Source: Myxococcota bacterium (GTDB lineage: Bacteria > Myxococcota_A > UBA9160 > UBA6930). From it: a stretch of DNA of 64,000 nucleotides. The stretch's first letter is position 1; each line of letters begins with the position of its first letter. Shown piece after piece: positions 51,983-60,651 of this stretch. The position numbers and the translations under genes were made by a program. The notes under the pieces are model-generated. The model worked only from the letters and a program-made list of their open reading frames with translations. It was not told the DNA's origin and ran no database searches. The stretch is from positions 1-64,000 of the forward strand of contig JANQOX010000002.1 of assembly GCA_028285625.1 (NCBI GenBank), in the 5' to 3' direction.

Positions 51983-53427
51983 CCCGACGAAGGGGCCTCG
52001 CCGCGCCCGATGCGGCGCTGTGCTTCGGCCAGGTCGTCCCGGGTGAAGCTGAAGCGCATCAGTGCGAGACCCGACGCCAGGTAGAAGGCCGCGGGGAACC
52101 ACGAGTACATCCCCAGCATCCAGGCCTTCACTTCGGCGGTCTGCGGCACGCCCGGTGCGTAGCCCACGTGTTCGAGCACCTGGAGCGCGGCGAAGCCGGT
52201 GAAGGCGTTGCCGAACTTCGTGGCCAGGGCCCAGATCGCAAAGTAGGACGCCTCGCGGCGCTGGCCCGTGTGGACCTCGTCGTAGTCGATCAGGTCGGCG
52301 ACGATCGACGCGGGCAGCGAGATGTAGTTGCCGAAGCTCATGCCCCCGAACACGAGCAGCACGGTGAACAGGCCCACGCTCCCTTCCCCGAGCGCCGCGC
52401 AGCAGGCACTGGTGACGGTCGCCAGGACGATCGCGGTGGCCCAGGTGGCGCGCTTGCCGAATCGACTCGACATGAAGTTCCAGAGCGGCAGCGAGACCAC
52501 GCCAGAGCTGAAGTAGACGAGCAGGTAGAACGACCACGTGGGGATCCACGCGGGCAGCGCCTCGGTGTACCACTGCGGCGTGCCGATGATGTAGACCGAC
52601 ACGTAGATCACGAGCACCGCGGGTACGGCCCCTGCGATGGCACTCAGCGTGAAGGCCAACAGGATGCGCCGGAAGTGCGGGTTGCGAAGCGTGGCGGCCC
52701 AGCCCGCGTACGGCGACAGCGTGTGGCTGCGTCCCTGGAACTCGGGTCGTTCTCGCACCAGCGCGCCCGAGCCGATCAGGAACAGCGCCGTGGCCGCACC
52801 CAGGATGCCGCCCATGAACGAGTATCCGGTGCGCCCCCCGTAGCTGTGGATCAGCCAGGCCGGCAGGACCGTCGCAGCCAGCAGGCCCGCGAGCGCCCAG
52901 CCCTCGCGCACCGCGATCACGCGGGTGCGCTCCTGGTAGTCGTCGCTGAGTTCGGCGCCCAGGCTGAAGTACGGGATCGCGCCCACCGTCCAGATCGCGT
53001 AGGTCGTGATGTAGAGCGCGAGCAGGTAGAGCAGCAGCGCGCCCTGGTGCTGCGCAGCGTCGTCGACCTCGGGTGGCGTGAACAAGAAGTAGAACGCCAC
53101 GCCGAGGGGAATCGCCGAGCCGAGGATGAAGGGGCGTCGCCGACCCAGACGTGTTCGCGTGCGGTCCGAGAGCCACGCCATCACCGGGTCGGTGATGCCG
53201 TCGAACAGCCGCGCGAACAGCAGCGACCAGGACACCAGCCCCGCCGAGAGCCCGACGTAGTCCGTGTAGAAGAACTGCAGGTTGACGGCGACCACCAACC
53301 CGAGCAGGGCGAAGGCGAAGTTGCCCGACCCGTAGGCCAGCACCTGCGACCAGCCGAGCCCGCTACGCCGCTGGCTCTGCGGCGGCGGCCCGCCCGCGGC
53401 GGGGCTCGAATCGGGGGCGGCGGGCAT
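51979..53427 (-). CDS. MFS carrier of the GPH (MelB-like) type
   Basis: A 482-residue, 12-helix transporter resembling the glycoside-pentoside-hexuronide:cation symporters. The first block is YGSGNFAFALLGLVVAVNLQFFYTDYVGL, the conserved FDGITDPVMAWLSDRT (about residue 73) contains the cation-binding Asp, and a central loop GRRRPFILGSAIPL follows. Proteins of this type outside sugar metabolism can move other solutes. It starts at ATG 53425-53427. It is divergent from the HxlR gene, which may control it. Confidence 0.85.
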   Translation of the reverse strand: MPAAPDSSPAAGGPPPQSQRRSGLGWSQVLAYGSGNFAFALLGLVVAVNLQFFYTDYVGLSAGLVSWSLLFARLFDGITDPVMAWLSDRTRTRLGRRRPFILGSAIPLGVAFYFLFTPPEVDDAAQHQGALLLYLLALYITTYAIWTVGAIPYFSLGAELSDDYQERTRVIAVREGWALAGLLAATVLPAWLIHSYGGRTGYSFMGGILGAATALFLIGSGALVRERPEFQGRSHTLSPYAGWAATLRNPHFRRILLAFTLSAIAGAVPAVLVIYVSVYIIGTPQWYTEALPAWIPTWSFYLLVYFSSGVVSLPLWNFMSSRFGKRATWATAIVLATVTSACCAALGEGSVGLFTVLLVFGGMSFGNYISLPASIVADLIDYDEVHTGQRREASYFAIWALATKFGNAFTGFAALQVLEHVGYAPGVPQTAEVKAWMLGMYSWFPAAFYLASGLALMRFSFTRDDLAEAQRRIGRGEAPSSG

Positions 53428-53533
53428 CGGCCGGGCGATGATGCCACGCCCGCTCGGCTCTGAGCGGCCCGATCCCCGGTCGGGTCCCGTTGCGAGGGCA
53501 CCCGCGCCCCTGGATCGCCGAGAATTTTAAAAA

Positions 53534-53559
53534 AGAATCTGATAATTCTCAAATAGAAT
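53534..53559. promoter_or_regulatory. AT-rich operator/promoter of the HxlR-MFS divergent pair
   Basis: In a 70% GC setting, 53522-53560 is almost only A and T. AGAAT and ATTCT form an inverted repeat at 53534-53549, with a further AGAAT-type box at 53522 and another at 53555. TAGAAT (53554-53559) is a good -10 box for the HxlR gene. The repeated AGAAT boxes are good candidates for an HxlR binding site. Confidence 0.6.
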
Positions 53560-53583
53560 CCAATGTGGGCTAGGATGCCCGCC

Positions 53584-54366
53584 ATGGAGGAGTTCCGGTA
53601 CGCCCAGTTCTGCCCGGTGGCCCGCGCCGCCGAGGTGCTCGGCCACCGCTGGGTGCTGCCGATCCTGCGCGAGTTGATCTCGGGCCCGCAGCGGTTCAGC
53701 GACCTCCGGCGCCGCCTGGGCGGCGCGGTGAGCACCAGCGTGCTGGCGGACCGGCTCACCACGCTCGAGCGCCAGGGCATCGCACGGCGCCGCGAGCTGG
53801 CGCCGCCGGCCGCTTCGGTGGTCTACGAGCTCACGCCCCTCGGGCTCGCCCTCGAGCCCGCCATGCTCGAGCTGGTTCGCTGGGGCGCGAGGCTGCTCAC
53901 CCTGCCGCAGCCCGGTGACCACGTGGACGCCGGCTGGATCCCGCTGGCCGCGCGCGCGTTTGCGCGTGTCGGCGCCACGCCCGATCTCGCCTTCGAGCTG
54001 TGCGCGACCGGGCCCGGTCAGCCCGAAGCGCGCGTGCGGGGAGCCGGCGGCCCCGAGGGCACGAGGGTGGACCTGCACGAGGGCACGCACGAGGGCTCGC
54101 CCGTGGACCTGCGCGTCGAAGCCCCGGCGATGCTCATGCTCGGCCTGATCTCGGGGGGCATGCCGCCCGAGGCGATCGCCGCCCACCCCGACGTTCGCAT
54201 CGAGGGAGCGGTCGATCGCCTCGCCGAACTCCCCAGGCTCTTCCACGTCCCCGCCGCCGGCGATCCGCCCACGGCGCCGCGCACGCCCGGTCTCCACGAA
54301 GCGTCCGACGACGCAGAAAGCGAACGCGTACCCAAACCATCCCAAGGAAGGGAGCCCCAAGCATGA
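53584..54366 (+). CDS. HxlR-family transcriptional regulator with a C-terminal extension
   Basis: A 260-residue regulator. The first ~100 residues are an HxlR winged helix (FCPVARAAEVLGHRWVLPILRELISGP, RFSDLRRRLGGAVSTSVLADRL). The family's usual length is 100-130 residues; here ~150 more follow, with an SCP2/SnoaL-like, strand-rich part (VGATPDLAFELCATG, MLMLGLISGGMPPEAIAAHPDV) that could bind a lipid or effector. Of three nearby ATG codons, 53584 is chosen because AGGA lies 8 bases upstream. ATGA overlap couples it to the GST gene, its likely target. Confidence 0.85.
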   Translation: MEEFRYAQFCPVARAAEVLGHRWVLPILRELISGPQRFSDLRRRLGGAVSTSVLADRLTTLERQGIARRRELAPPAASVVYELTPLGLALEPAMLELVRWGARLLTLPQPGDHVDAGWIPLAARAFARVGATPDLAFELCATGPGQPEARVRGAGGPEGTRVDLHEGTHEGSPVDLRVEAPAMLMLGLISGGMPPEAIAAHPDVRIEGAVDRLAELPRLFHVPAAGDPPTAPRTPGLHEASDDAESERVPKPSQGREPQA

Positions 54367-55013
54367 GTCTCAAGCTCTACGGCGTGAACCTGTCCCCCTA
54401 CGTCCGCAAGGTCCGTGTGATCCTGGCCGAGAAGGGCCTCGACTACGAGCACGAACCGCTGATGCCCTTTGCTTTCTCCGACGAGTACGTCGCGAAGCAC
54501 CCGCTCAAGAAGATCCCGCTGCTCGAGGCCGACGGCAGGCCGATCCCGGACTCGTCCGCCATCGCCACCTATCTCGAGGGCCTGGCCCCGACCCCGGCGC
54601 TCTACCCGGCCAACCCGTACGAACGCGCTCGCGCGGTCTGGCTCGAGGAGTTCGCCGACGATGGCGTGGCCGGCGGCGCCGGTCCGGTCTTCCAGGAGAA
54701 CCTGCTGGCCAAGGTGTTCTTCAACCGGGAGAGCGATGCCGAGCGCGTAGCCAAGGCCCAGAACGAGACGCTGCCCCCGCTCTTCGACTACCTCGAGGGG
54801 CAGCTCGGCGACCAGGACTACCTGCTGCCGAGCGGGTTCTCGATCGCCGACGTCGCCGTGGGGAGCCAGCTCGTGAACCTGAAGCACGGCCACGGCGAGG
54901 TGGACGCGGCCCGCTGGCCCAAGGTCGCCGCCTGGGTAGAGCGCGTGCACGGCCGACCGAGCTTCAAGGGCCTGATCGAAGAAGAGCAGGCGGGCATCAA
55001 GGCCGCCGGCTGA
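54363..55013 (+). CDS. Glutathione S-transferase
   Basis: A 216-residue canonical GST. The thioredoxin-like domain begins LKLYGVNLSPYVRKVRVIL with a candidate catalytic Ser at about residue 11 (SPYV), has cis-Pro in KKIPLLEADG, and Glu/Ser contacts in IPDSSAIATYL. The helical domain has FSIADVAVGSQLVNL. It conjugates glutathione to electrophiles or acts as a peroxidase or isomerase. ATG 54363 overlaps the HxlR stop and has AAGGAAGGGAG upstream, so the two are co-expressed. Confidence 0.95.
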   Translation: MSLKLYGVNLSPYVRKVRVILAEKGLDYEHEPLMPFAFSDEYVAKHPLKKIPLLEADGRPIPDSSAIATYLEGLAPTPALYPANPYERARAVWLEEFADDGVAGGAGPVFQENLLAKVFFNRESDAERVAKAQNETLPPLFDYLEGQLGDQDYLLPSGFSIADVAVGSQLVNLKHGHGEVDAARWPKVAAWVERVHGRPSFKGLIEEEQAGIKAAG

Positions 55014-55025
55014 ACGCGTGTCGCG

Positions 55026-55056
55026 GCCCCGGGTGGCGTTCGGCGTCGCCCGGGGC
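55026..55056. terminator. GC-rich hairpin between convergent genes
   Basis: GCCCCGGG and CCCGGGGC form a perfect 8-bp stem around a 15-base loop in the 66-bp gap between the convergent GST and phosphatase genes. It would serve both strands; there is no clear T-run. Confidence 0.5.
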
Positions 55057-55079
55057 TCGTCGCCACCTGCGGGCCCCGT

Positions 55080-55928
55080 TCAGGGCCCGGCGCGATTCCG
55101 CTGCGTGACGCGCAAGCGAGCGAACAGCGCCGGGTGGTCGGAGAGCGGCTCGCCCTCGTGCACGAAGGTCTCGTCCTCGCCGGCCTCGACCAGTGTGATC
55201 TCGGTGGCGGGTCCGCTGCGGTAGGCGATGTAGTCGAGCACCTGGAAGGGGCCGCCCTCGCGTGCCCGCGCGCCCGAGTCCACGAGCCCCAGGTCTTCGA
55301 AGAACGCCTCGAGCAGCGCGGCGTCTGCCGGGCGCGCGGCGTTCAGGTTGAGGTCGCCCACGAGCACCAGCGCGGCCTCGCCGACGAAGCCCTGGATGCG
55401 GTCGCGCATCTGGTCGAGCTGCCGCGAACGCACCGCGCGGTCGTCGTCGCCGAGCCCCGCGTCGAGGTGCGTGTTCACCGCGTAGAAGAGGGCGCCCTCG
55501 GCGGTGCGCAGCCGCGCGAGCTGGAAGCCCTTGCTCGCCCAGCAGTCGGCGCCCCCGAACAGCCAGCCCGAGCAGCCCTGGTAGGGGACGTTCCAGAGGG
55601 CATCGAGCATCACGCGCTCGCCTAGCAAGAGCGTGAGGCCCGAGCCGGTACAGAGCCCGCAGTCCGGGTCTTCGGGGCCGTTGCCCCGCTCGATCACGGC
55701 CTGTTTCGCGCCCTCGCGCAGTCCGGCATGGTGCGCGAAGTCCTCCTGCAGGAGCGTCACGTCGTAGGCCTGGGTCATCTGGCCGATCACCGGAAACCGC
55801 GCCTCGGGGTCGTCGCGCGCGATCAGGGCCGGGAGCCCGTGGGTGTTGTAGGTGAGGAAGCGCAGCTCTTCGGCCGCCGCGCTCGACGCCAGCAGCAGCA
55901 GGACCCAGGCGGCGGCGACGCGGTGCAC
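55080..55928 (-). CDS. Exported endonuclease/exonuclease/phosphatase-fold enzyme
   Basis: A 282-residue exported member of the EEP superfamily (sphingomyelinase/DNase I fold). The signal peptide covers about residues 1-19. Motifs: LTYNTHGLP (Asn, metal site, about residue 27), LLQEDFAHH (metal Glu), VNTHLDAG, VGDLNLNA (Asp-x-Asn, about residue 190), and SDHPALF (Asp-His, near the C-terminus). Sphingomyelinase-like phospholipase activity is a fair guess. GTG 55926-55928 follows GAGGGG by 8 bases. Four Cys in the middle may form disulfides. Confidence 0.85.
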   Translation of the reverse strand: MHRVAAAWVLLLLASSAAAEELRFLTYNTHGLPALIARDDPEARFPVIGQMTQAYDVTLLQEDFAHHAGLREGAKQAVIERGNGPEDPDCGLCTGSGLTLLLGERVMLDALWNVPYQGCSGWLFGGADCWASKGFQLARLRTAEGALFYAVNTHLDAGLGDDDRAVRSRQLDQMRDRIQGFVGEAALVLVGDLNLNAARPADAALLEAFFEDLGLVDSGARAREGGPFQVLDYIAYRSGPATEITLVEAGEDETFVHEGEPLSDHPALFARLRVTQRNRAGP

Positions 55929-56176
55929 GGCAATTCCCCTCGAGCGACGTTCCGCATCCCGGCGGCACGGCCGGGAGCCTATCGAAGCCGCCGGGCCGAG
56001 GCGCCCGCAACGCTTCCGCTGAGCCCCGACAGGCCGGGGCGGGCCCGCCCGGGGGCCCGATGTGGCCCCACTCTGGACCTGGGTTAGGATCCCCCCCGAC
56101 ATGCGTCGCAACTCCATCTGAGCCGGTTCTTCCGTCCCCAACCGCGCGGACCCGCGCGGACGCTCAGAGGCCTCGC

Positions 56177-57706
56177 ATGCCTTCCCTGCATCTCGAATCC
56201 GTCTCGTTCTCCCATGTCGATGCCCTCGCGATCCTCGAGGACGCGAGTCTCGTGCTCTCCCCGGGCTGGACCGGCGTGGTGGGCCCGAACGGCGCCGGCA
56301 AGTCCACCCTGCTCGATCTGCTGGCGGGTGAGCTCCTTCCCCAGCAGGGTCGCGTGCGCTGCGAACCCAGCGGGGCGCGCGTGCTGCGCTGCCGGCAGAC
56401 GGCCGAGCAGCTCGAGCCCGGGATCGCGGCCTTCGGGGCGGCCTACGACCGCGCCTCCATTCGCTGGCGCGCACGGCTCGAGCTCGACGAGCAGTCGCTC
56501 GAACGCTGGCCCTCGCTCTCGCCGGGAGAGCGAAGGCGCTGGCAGGTGGGCGCCGCCCTGGCGGGCGAGCCCGATGCCCTGCTGCTCGACGAGCCCACCG
56601 ACCACCTCGACGGCGATGCCCGTGACGTGCTGGTGAATGCGCTGCGCCGCTTCGACGGCGTGGGCGTGGTGGTGTCGCACGATCGAACGCTGCTCGACGC
56701 GCTCACCGACCGAACCGTACGGGTCGAGCACGCGCAGCTTGCTCTGGTGCGCGGTGCCTATGCCACCGCGCGTCAGGAATGGGATGCCGAGGCATCGCTG
56801 GCCGTTCGCCGTCGAGAGGCGCTGCGCAAGGAAGAAAAGCGGACGCGCCGCCGCCTGCAGACCCGCCGCGAGCAGCTCGACCGGGCCGAGGGCAACCTGA
56901 GTACGCGCAAGCGCGCCAAGGGACGCCAGGATCGCGACCAGCGAACCATGGCGGCCAAGAACCGCGCACAGCGAAGCGCCGCGAGTGCCGCACACCAGGT
57001 GCACCTGCTGAAGGCTCAGGCCGAACGCGCTGCCCGCAGAACGGGCGAGGTGCAGGTCACCAAGGAGCTCGGGCGATCGCTGTTCGTCGACTTCGAGCCC
57101 GCTCGGGTACCGGTGCTGCTGGCGCTGCGCACCGCCGAATTGCGGGCGGGCGATCGCCGCGTACTGGGCGAGACCGATCTGCAGCTGCGGCGCGACGACC
57201 GCGTGTGGGTGCACGGGCGCAATGGCGCCGGCAAGAGCACGCTGTTGCGGGCGCTACTCGGCTCGGCGCGCGTGTCCACCGAGCGCCTGCTGCACCTGCC
57301 CCAGGAGCTCACGGCGCAGGATGCGCAGGCACTTCTCGCCGAGACGCGGTCGCTCGGCGAGGAAGATCGCGGCCGCGTGCTCTCGGTGTTGGCCGCGCTC
57401 GGCGCCGACCCGGATCGCGTGCTGGCCAGCGCGAGGCTCTCGCCGGGCGAAGCGCGCAAGCTCGCCATCGCGTGGGGCCTGGGTCGCAGGGTGGTGGGCG
57501 TGGTGCTCGACGAGCCCACCAACCATCTGGACGTCGCTTCGATCGAACGGCTGGAAGAAGCGCTGGTGGCCTATCCCGGGGCGCTGGCGCTGGTCACGCA
57601 CGACGAGACCCTCGCCCGGCGGTGTGCGTCCACCCGCTGGCACGTGGCCGAGGGTGCCGTCGAGGTCACCGGGGTGCCCTCTCTCGACGCGGCCACCGGC
57701 CGCTAG
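56177..57706 (+). CDS. ABC-F family ATPase
   Basis: A 509-residue soluble protein with two ABC ATPase domains: Walker A GPNGAGKST (about residue 40) and GRNGAGKST (about residue 350), and signatures SPGERRR and SPGEARK. Walker B runs LLLDEPTDHL and VLDEPTNHLD. The linker (about residues 215-300) is highly charged with Arg/Lys and coiled. ABC-F proteins act on ribosomes in translation or give resistance to ribosome-targeting antibiotics; members without membrane domains do not transport. ATG 56177 has AGAGG upstream. It is followed closely by argC. Confidence 0.9.
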   Translation: MPSLHLESVSFSHVDALAILEDASLVLSPGWTGVVGPNGAGKSTLLDLLAGELLPQQGRVRCEPSGARVLRCRQTAEQLEPGIAAFGAAYDRASIRWRARLELDEQSLERWPSLSPGERRRWQVGAALAGEPDALLLDEPTDHLDGDARDVLVNALRRFDGVGVVVSHDRTLLDALTDRTVRVEHAQLALVRGAYATARQEWDAEASLAVRRREALRKEEKRTRRRLQTRREQLDRAEGNLSTRKRAKGRQDRDQRTMAAKNRAQRSAASAAHQVHLLKAQAERAARRTGEVQVTKELGRSLFVDFEPARVPVLLALRTAELRAGDRRVLGETDLQLRRDDRVWVHGRNGAGKSTLLRALLGSARVSTERLLHLPQELTAQDAQALLAETRSLGEEDRGRVLSVLAALGADPDRVLASARLSPGEARKLAIAWGLGRRVVGVVLDEPTNHLDVASIERLEEALVAYPGALALVTHDETLARRCASTRWHVAEGAVEVTGVPSLDAATGR

Positions 57707-57715
57707 AATGGCCCC

Positions 57716-58672
57716 ATGTCGTCCCGCGTCTTCATCGATGGTCACGTCGGCACCGTGGGCCTGCGCATCCGCGACTGGCTCGGCGGGCGCGGGGATATCG
57801 AGCTGCTCACGCTGTCCGACGCCGCGCGCAAGGACCCGGCAGCGCGGCGCGACGCGCACGCCGCGGCGGACGTCTCGGTGCTGTGCCTGCCCGACGACCA
57901 CGCACGCGAGGTGGCGGGCTGGCTCGAGGGCGGCACGACCCGCGTGATCGACGCGAGCACCGCCCATCGCGTGGCCGAGGGCTGGGTGTACGGGCTCGCC
58001 GAGCTCGATGCGGGCGCACGCGACCGCATTCGCGAGGCGCGCTTCGTCTCGAGCCCGGGTTGCTATGCGGCCTCGTTCAACCTGCTGGTGCGCCCGTTGG
58101 TGGACGCCGGGCTGGTGGGGGCCGACGCGCCCCTCACGATCCACGCGCTGTCGGGCTACACGGGCGGCGGCCGCAGCATGATCGAAGCCTGGGAAGCCCC
58201 GGACGGCGGCCTGGTGGGGCTGCCCTTCGAGGCCCCGTATGCCCTCGAGCGTGTGCACAAGCACATCCCCGAGATGACGAAGTACGCGCGCCTCGGCAGC
58301 GCGCCTCAGTTCGTTCCGGCGGTGGGCCCCTTCGCCTGTGGCATGCGGGTCCAGGTGCCGCTGCACCAGGGCGTGCTGCCGGAGGGCGTCACCGGCAAGG
58401 CGATCTGGGAGTGCCTGCACGAGCGCTACCGAGGCGAGCCCTACACACGCGTGCAGCCCATGGCCGACCCGCCGGGTTCCGACGAGCACAGCTTCGACCC
58501 GCGCGCCTGCAACGACACCAACCGCATCGAGCTGCGCGTGCTGCCCCACCCGAGTGGGCACGTGCTGCTGATGGCCGTGCTCGACAATCTGGGCAAGGGC
58601 GCATCGGGCTCGGCGATCCAGTGCCTGAACCTGATGCTCGGCCTCGACGAGACGGCGGGCCTGCCCGGCTGA
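57716..58672 (+). CDS. argC: N-acetyl-gamma-glutamyl-phosphate reductase, type 2
   Basis: A 318-residue short (type 2) ArgC for arginine biosynthesis. It has FIDGHVGTVGLRI near the N-terminus (NADP site), IDASTAHRV, catalytic Cys in VSSPGCYAASF (about residue 116) and HIPEMTKYARLG (about residue 182). Type 2 ArgC lacks part of the NAD domain of the ~345-residue type 1. Other arg genes are not in view. It starts 9 bp after the ABC-F stop, so the two are likely one transcript. Confidence 0.9.
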   Translation: MSSRVFIDGHVGTVGLRIRDWLGGRGDIELLTLSDAARKDPAARRDAHAAADVSVLCLPDDHAREVAGWLEGGTTRVIDASTAHRVAEGWVYGLAELDAGARDRIREARFVSSPGCYAASFNLLVRPLVDAGLVGADAPLTIHALSGYTGGGRSMIEAWEAPDGGLVGLPFEAPYALERVHKHIPEMTKYARLGSAPQFVPAVGPFACGMRVQVPLHQGVLPEGVTGKAIWECLHERYRGEPYTRVQPMADPPGSDEHSFDPRACNDTNRIELRVLPHPSGHVLLMAVLDNLGKGASGSAIQCLNLMLGLDETAGLPG

Positions 58673-58680
58673 ACCCCGCG

Positions 58681-59433
58681 CTAGAGCAGCGGGGTCACCA
58701 CCAGGCGCAGGGCGATCACCGTGAGCACGGTCTTGTAGAGGATCGTGAAGCGGCGCTCGTCGATCTCGTCGAGCAGGCGCGTACCGATCCAGGTGCCGAC
58801 CACGACGCAGGCCGCGGCCGCGGCGAGCATCAGCGCGTACTCGCCGAAGGCGAAGCCCACGGCACCGAAGAGCACGATCTTGACCAGATGGCCCAGGCTC
58901 TGGGCTGCGGCCTTGGTGCCCACCAGACTCTGGCGCGTGAGCCCGAGGTTCAAGAAGAACGGCGCGATCAGGGGGCCCACGGCTCCGATGGTCACGTTCA
59001 GGAACCCGGCCACGCCGCCCAGCCAGAAGAAGCGACGCTTGGGATCGGTCTGCTCGGGGTGCGTTCCGAGCAGCAGCAGCGCCGGAAACCAGGTGGCGAG
59101 CAGGACGAAGACCCCGATCGCGACGCGGGTGGCATCGGGCGGCATGCGCTGACCCAGCCACAGCCCGATGAGGCCGCCGGGGACCAGCAGGGCGGCGTAG
59201 CGCAGCAGGATCCAGCCCTCGACGTGGCGCCGTTGGAACCACGTGCGCGAGCCGTTCGAAACGAGCTGGATCACGCCGTGCAGCGGAATCGCCGCCAGCG
59301 GTTCGAGGAACAGGAGCATCACCGCGAGCAGGGTGATGCCGCCGGCCATGCCCACGATCCCCGAGAGGATCGACGTGAGCAGGGCCGCACCGGAGAGCAG
59401 CAGAAGCTGGGCGAGTTCGGGACTGGTCTCCAA
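58681..59433 (-). CDS. TSUP (TauE/SafE) family permease
   Basis: A 250-residue, 7-8 helix membrane protein of the TauE/SafE family (sulfite or organosulfonate export). Two repeats are visible: GIVGMAGGITLLAVMLLFL (about residue 25) with HGVIQLVSNGSRT, and the second GFLNVTIGAVGPLIAPFFL (about residue 138) with GTKAAAQSLGHLVKI. It starts at TTG 59431-59433, 3 bases after the upstream citrate synthase stop, so the two are co-transcribed. The substrate could be an organic anion. Confidence 0.85.
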   Translation of the reverse strand: METSPELAQLLLLSGAALLTSILSGIVGMAGGITLLAVMLLFLEPLAAIPLHGVIQLVSNGSRTWFQRRHVEGWILLRYAALLVPGGLIGLWLGQRMPPDATRVAIGVFVLLATWFPALLLLGTHPEQTDPKRRFFWLGGVAGFLNVTIGAVGPLIAPFFLNLGLTRQSLVGTKAAAQSLGHLVKIVLFGAVGFAFGEYALMLAAAAACVVVGTWIGTRLLDEIDERRFTILYKTVLTVIALRLVVTPLL

Positions 59434-59436
59434 CCG

Positions 59437-60549
59437 CTAGCCCGCCAGGGCCGGCTGGGGAGCCGGCCCCACGTAGCGCTGGCGCGGGCGGATCAGGCGG
59501 CCGTGCTCGCGCTGGTCGTCGACATGCGCGAGCCAGCCCGCAACCCGGCCCACGGTGAACACGCCCGTGAAGAGATCGCGGGGGATGCCCACGGCATCGA
59601 GCAGCACCGCGGTGTAGAACTCGACGTTCGTCTGCAGGCTGCGTTCCGGATGGCGCTCGGCCAGCACGCCGACGGCCGCCTTCTCGACTTCGCGCGCGAT
59701 GGCCAGGTAGCGGCTCTCGGCCCCCGCGGCCTCGAGCCGGGTCACGGCCTGCTCGAGCACCGCTGCGCGCGGGTCGCGCACCCGGTAGACGCGGTGGCCC
59801 AGGCCCATGATGCGGCGTCCCGATGCCAGTTCGTCGCGCAACCAGGCCTCGGCGTCACCGCGATCGGAAACGCCATCGAGCATGTCGAGGACAGGCCCCG
59901 GGGCGCCCCCGTGGAGCGGCCCCTTGAGCGCACCCAGGGCCGCGACCACCGCGCTCACCGCATCGGACCCCGTCGAGGCCACCACGCGGGCGGTGAAGGT
60001 GGACGCGTTCATGCCGTGCTCGGCCACGGTGACCAGGTACGCGTCCAAGGCCGCAGCTCGCGCGGGCGAGGGTTCCGTGCCATCGAGCATGCGCAGCAGG
60101 TCCGTGGCGTGACCCAGGGCAGGGTCCGGCGGCAACGGCGGTCTGCCCAGGCGGGTGCGTTGCCATGCGGCGACAACCACCGCGACGGCGCCGGTGATCG
60201 CGAGCTTCGCGTCCAGCGCCTCGCCGGGCGCTTCGGTCGCGTGGGCCATGGCGGCACGCAGGGCGTCCATGGCCTCGGACGTCTCGAGCGCCGTCCCCAG
60301 TTCGGGGAGCTGCGCGTGGGCGCGCACCCGCGCCTCGCCCAGACCTCGGCGTAGCGCTTCGCACCGGCTCGCATCGGGCAGCACGCCGTCGAAGAGCAGC
60401 CCGCAGGCCGCTTCGAACCCGTGCTCGCGGGCGAGCGCCTCCACGTCGTGTCCGCACACCACCAGTCGCCCCTGCTCGCCGTCCACCTGGGAGAGGCGAG
60501 TCTCGGCCACGATCACGCCTTCCAGTCCCGGGGTCGTCTCGTCCTTCAT
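59437..60549 (-). CDS. Citrate synthase
   Basis: A 370-residue citrate synthase (or methylcitrate synthase) condensing acetyl-CoA with oxaloacetate. Active-site His is in AEHGMNASTF (about residue 182), the second His in GLGHRVYRVRDPRA (about residue 240), and the third position is NVEFYTAVLL (about residue 305), where Glu replaces the usual Asp, as in some actinobacterial enzymes. It ends GRLIRPRQRYVGP. AAGGA 7 bases upstream supports ATG 60547-60549. It has a good sigma-70 promoter overlapping a palindrome and is divergent from an HTH-citrate synthase. Confidence 0.9.
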   Translation of the reverse strand: MKDETTPGLEGVIVAETRLSQVDGEQGRLVVCGHDVEALAREHGFEAACGLLFDGVLPDASRCEALRRGLGEARVRAHAQLPELGTALETSEAMDALRAAMAHATEAPGEALDAKLAITGAVAVVVAAWQRTRLGRPPLPPDPALGHATDLLRMLDGTEPSPARAAALDAYLVTVAEHGMNASTFTARVVASTGSDAVSAVVAALGALKGPLHGGAPGPVLDMLDGVSDRGDAEAWLRDELASGRRIMGLGHRVYRVRDPRAAVLEQAVTRLEAAGAESRYLAIAREVEKAAVGVLAERHPERSLQTNVEFYTAVLLDAVGIPRDLFTGVFTVGRVAGWLAHVDDQREHGRLIRPRQRYVGPAPQPALAG

Positions 60550-60590
60550 GGTCGTTCCTTTCGTATTGCCAGGTCGTCTCTGAGGGCCCT

Positions 60591-60641
60591 AGAATACGTG
60601 GGAATCATCATTCATCAACGTTGATCAATAATCAATATAAA
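60591..60641. promoter_or_regulatory. Shared promoter/operator of the divergent citrate synthase genes
   Basis: On the minus strand, TTGATG (60618-60613), 16 bases, TATTCT (60596-60591) is a good sigma-70 promoter for the citrate synthase. The perfect palindrome ATCAACGTTGAT (60614-60625) overlaps this -35 box and TTGATCAA follows. On the plus strand TATAAA (60636-60641) is a good -10 for the other gene; a weak -35 with a 19-base spacer recalls MerR-type promoters. This fits repression or activation by the HTH-citrate synthase. Confidence 0.7.
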
Positions 60642-60651
60642 AGGCGAACGG

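Noticed and set aside
54363..55013. Horizontal transfer of the HxlR-GST segment
   Set aside because: Only the control region is AT-rich; the genes have the same GC-rich codon use as their neighbours.
56779..60354. 1,191-codon open frame on the plus strand
   Set aside because: Runs across parts of the ABC-F, argC, TSUP and citrate synthase genes in other frames; a GC-driven shadow.
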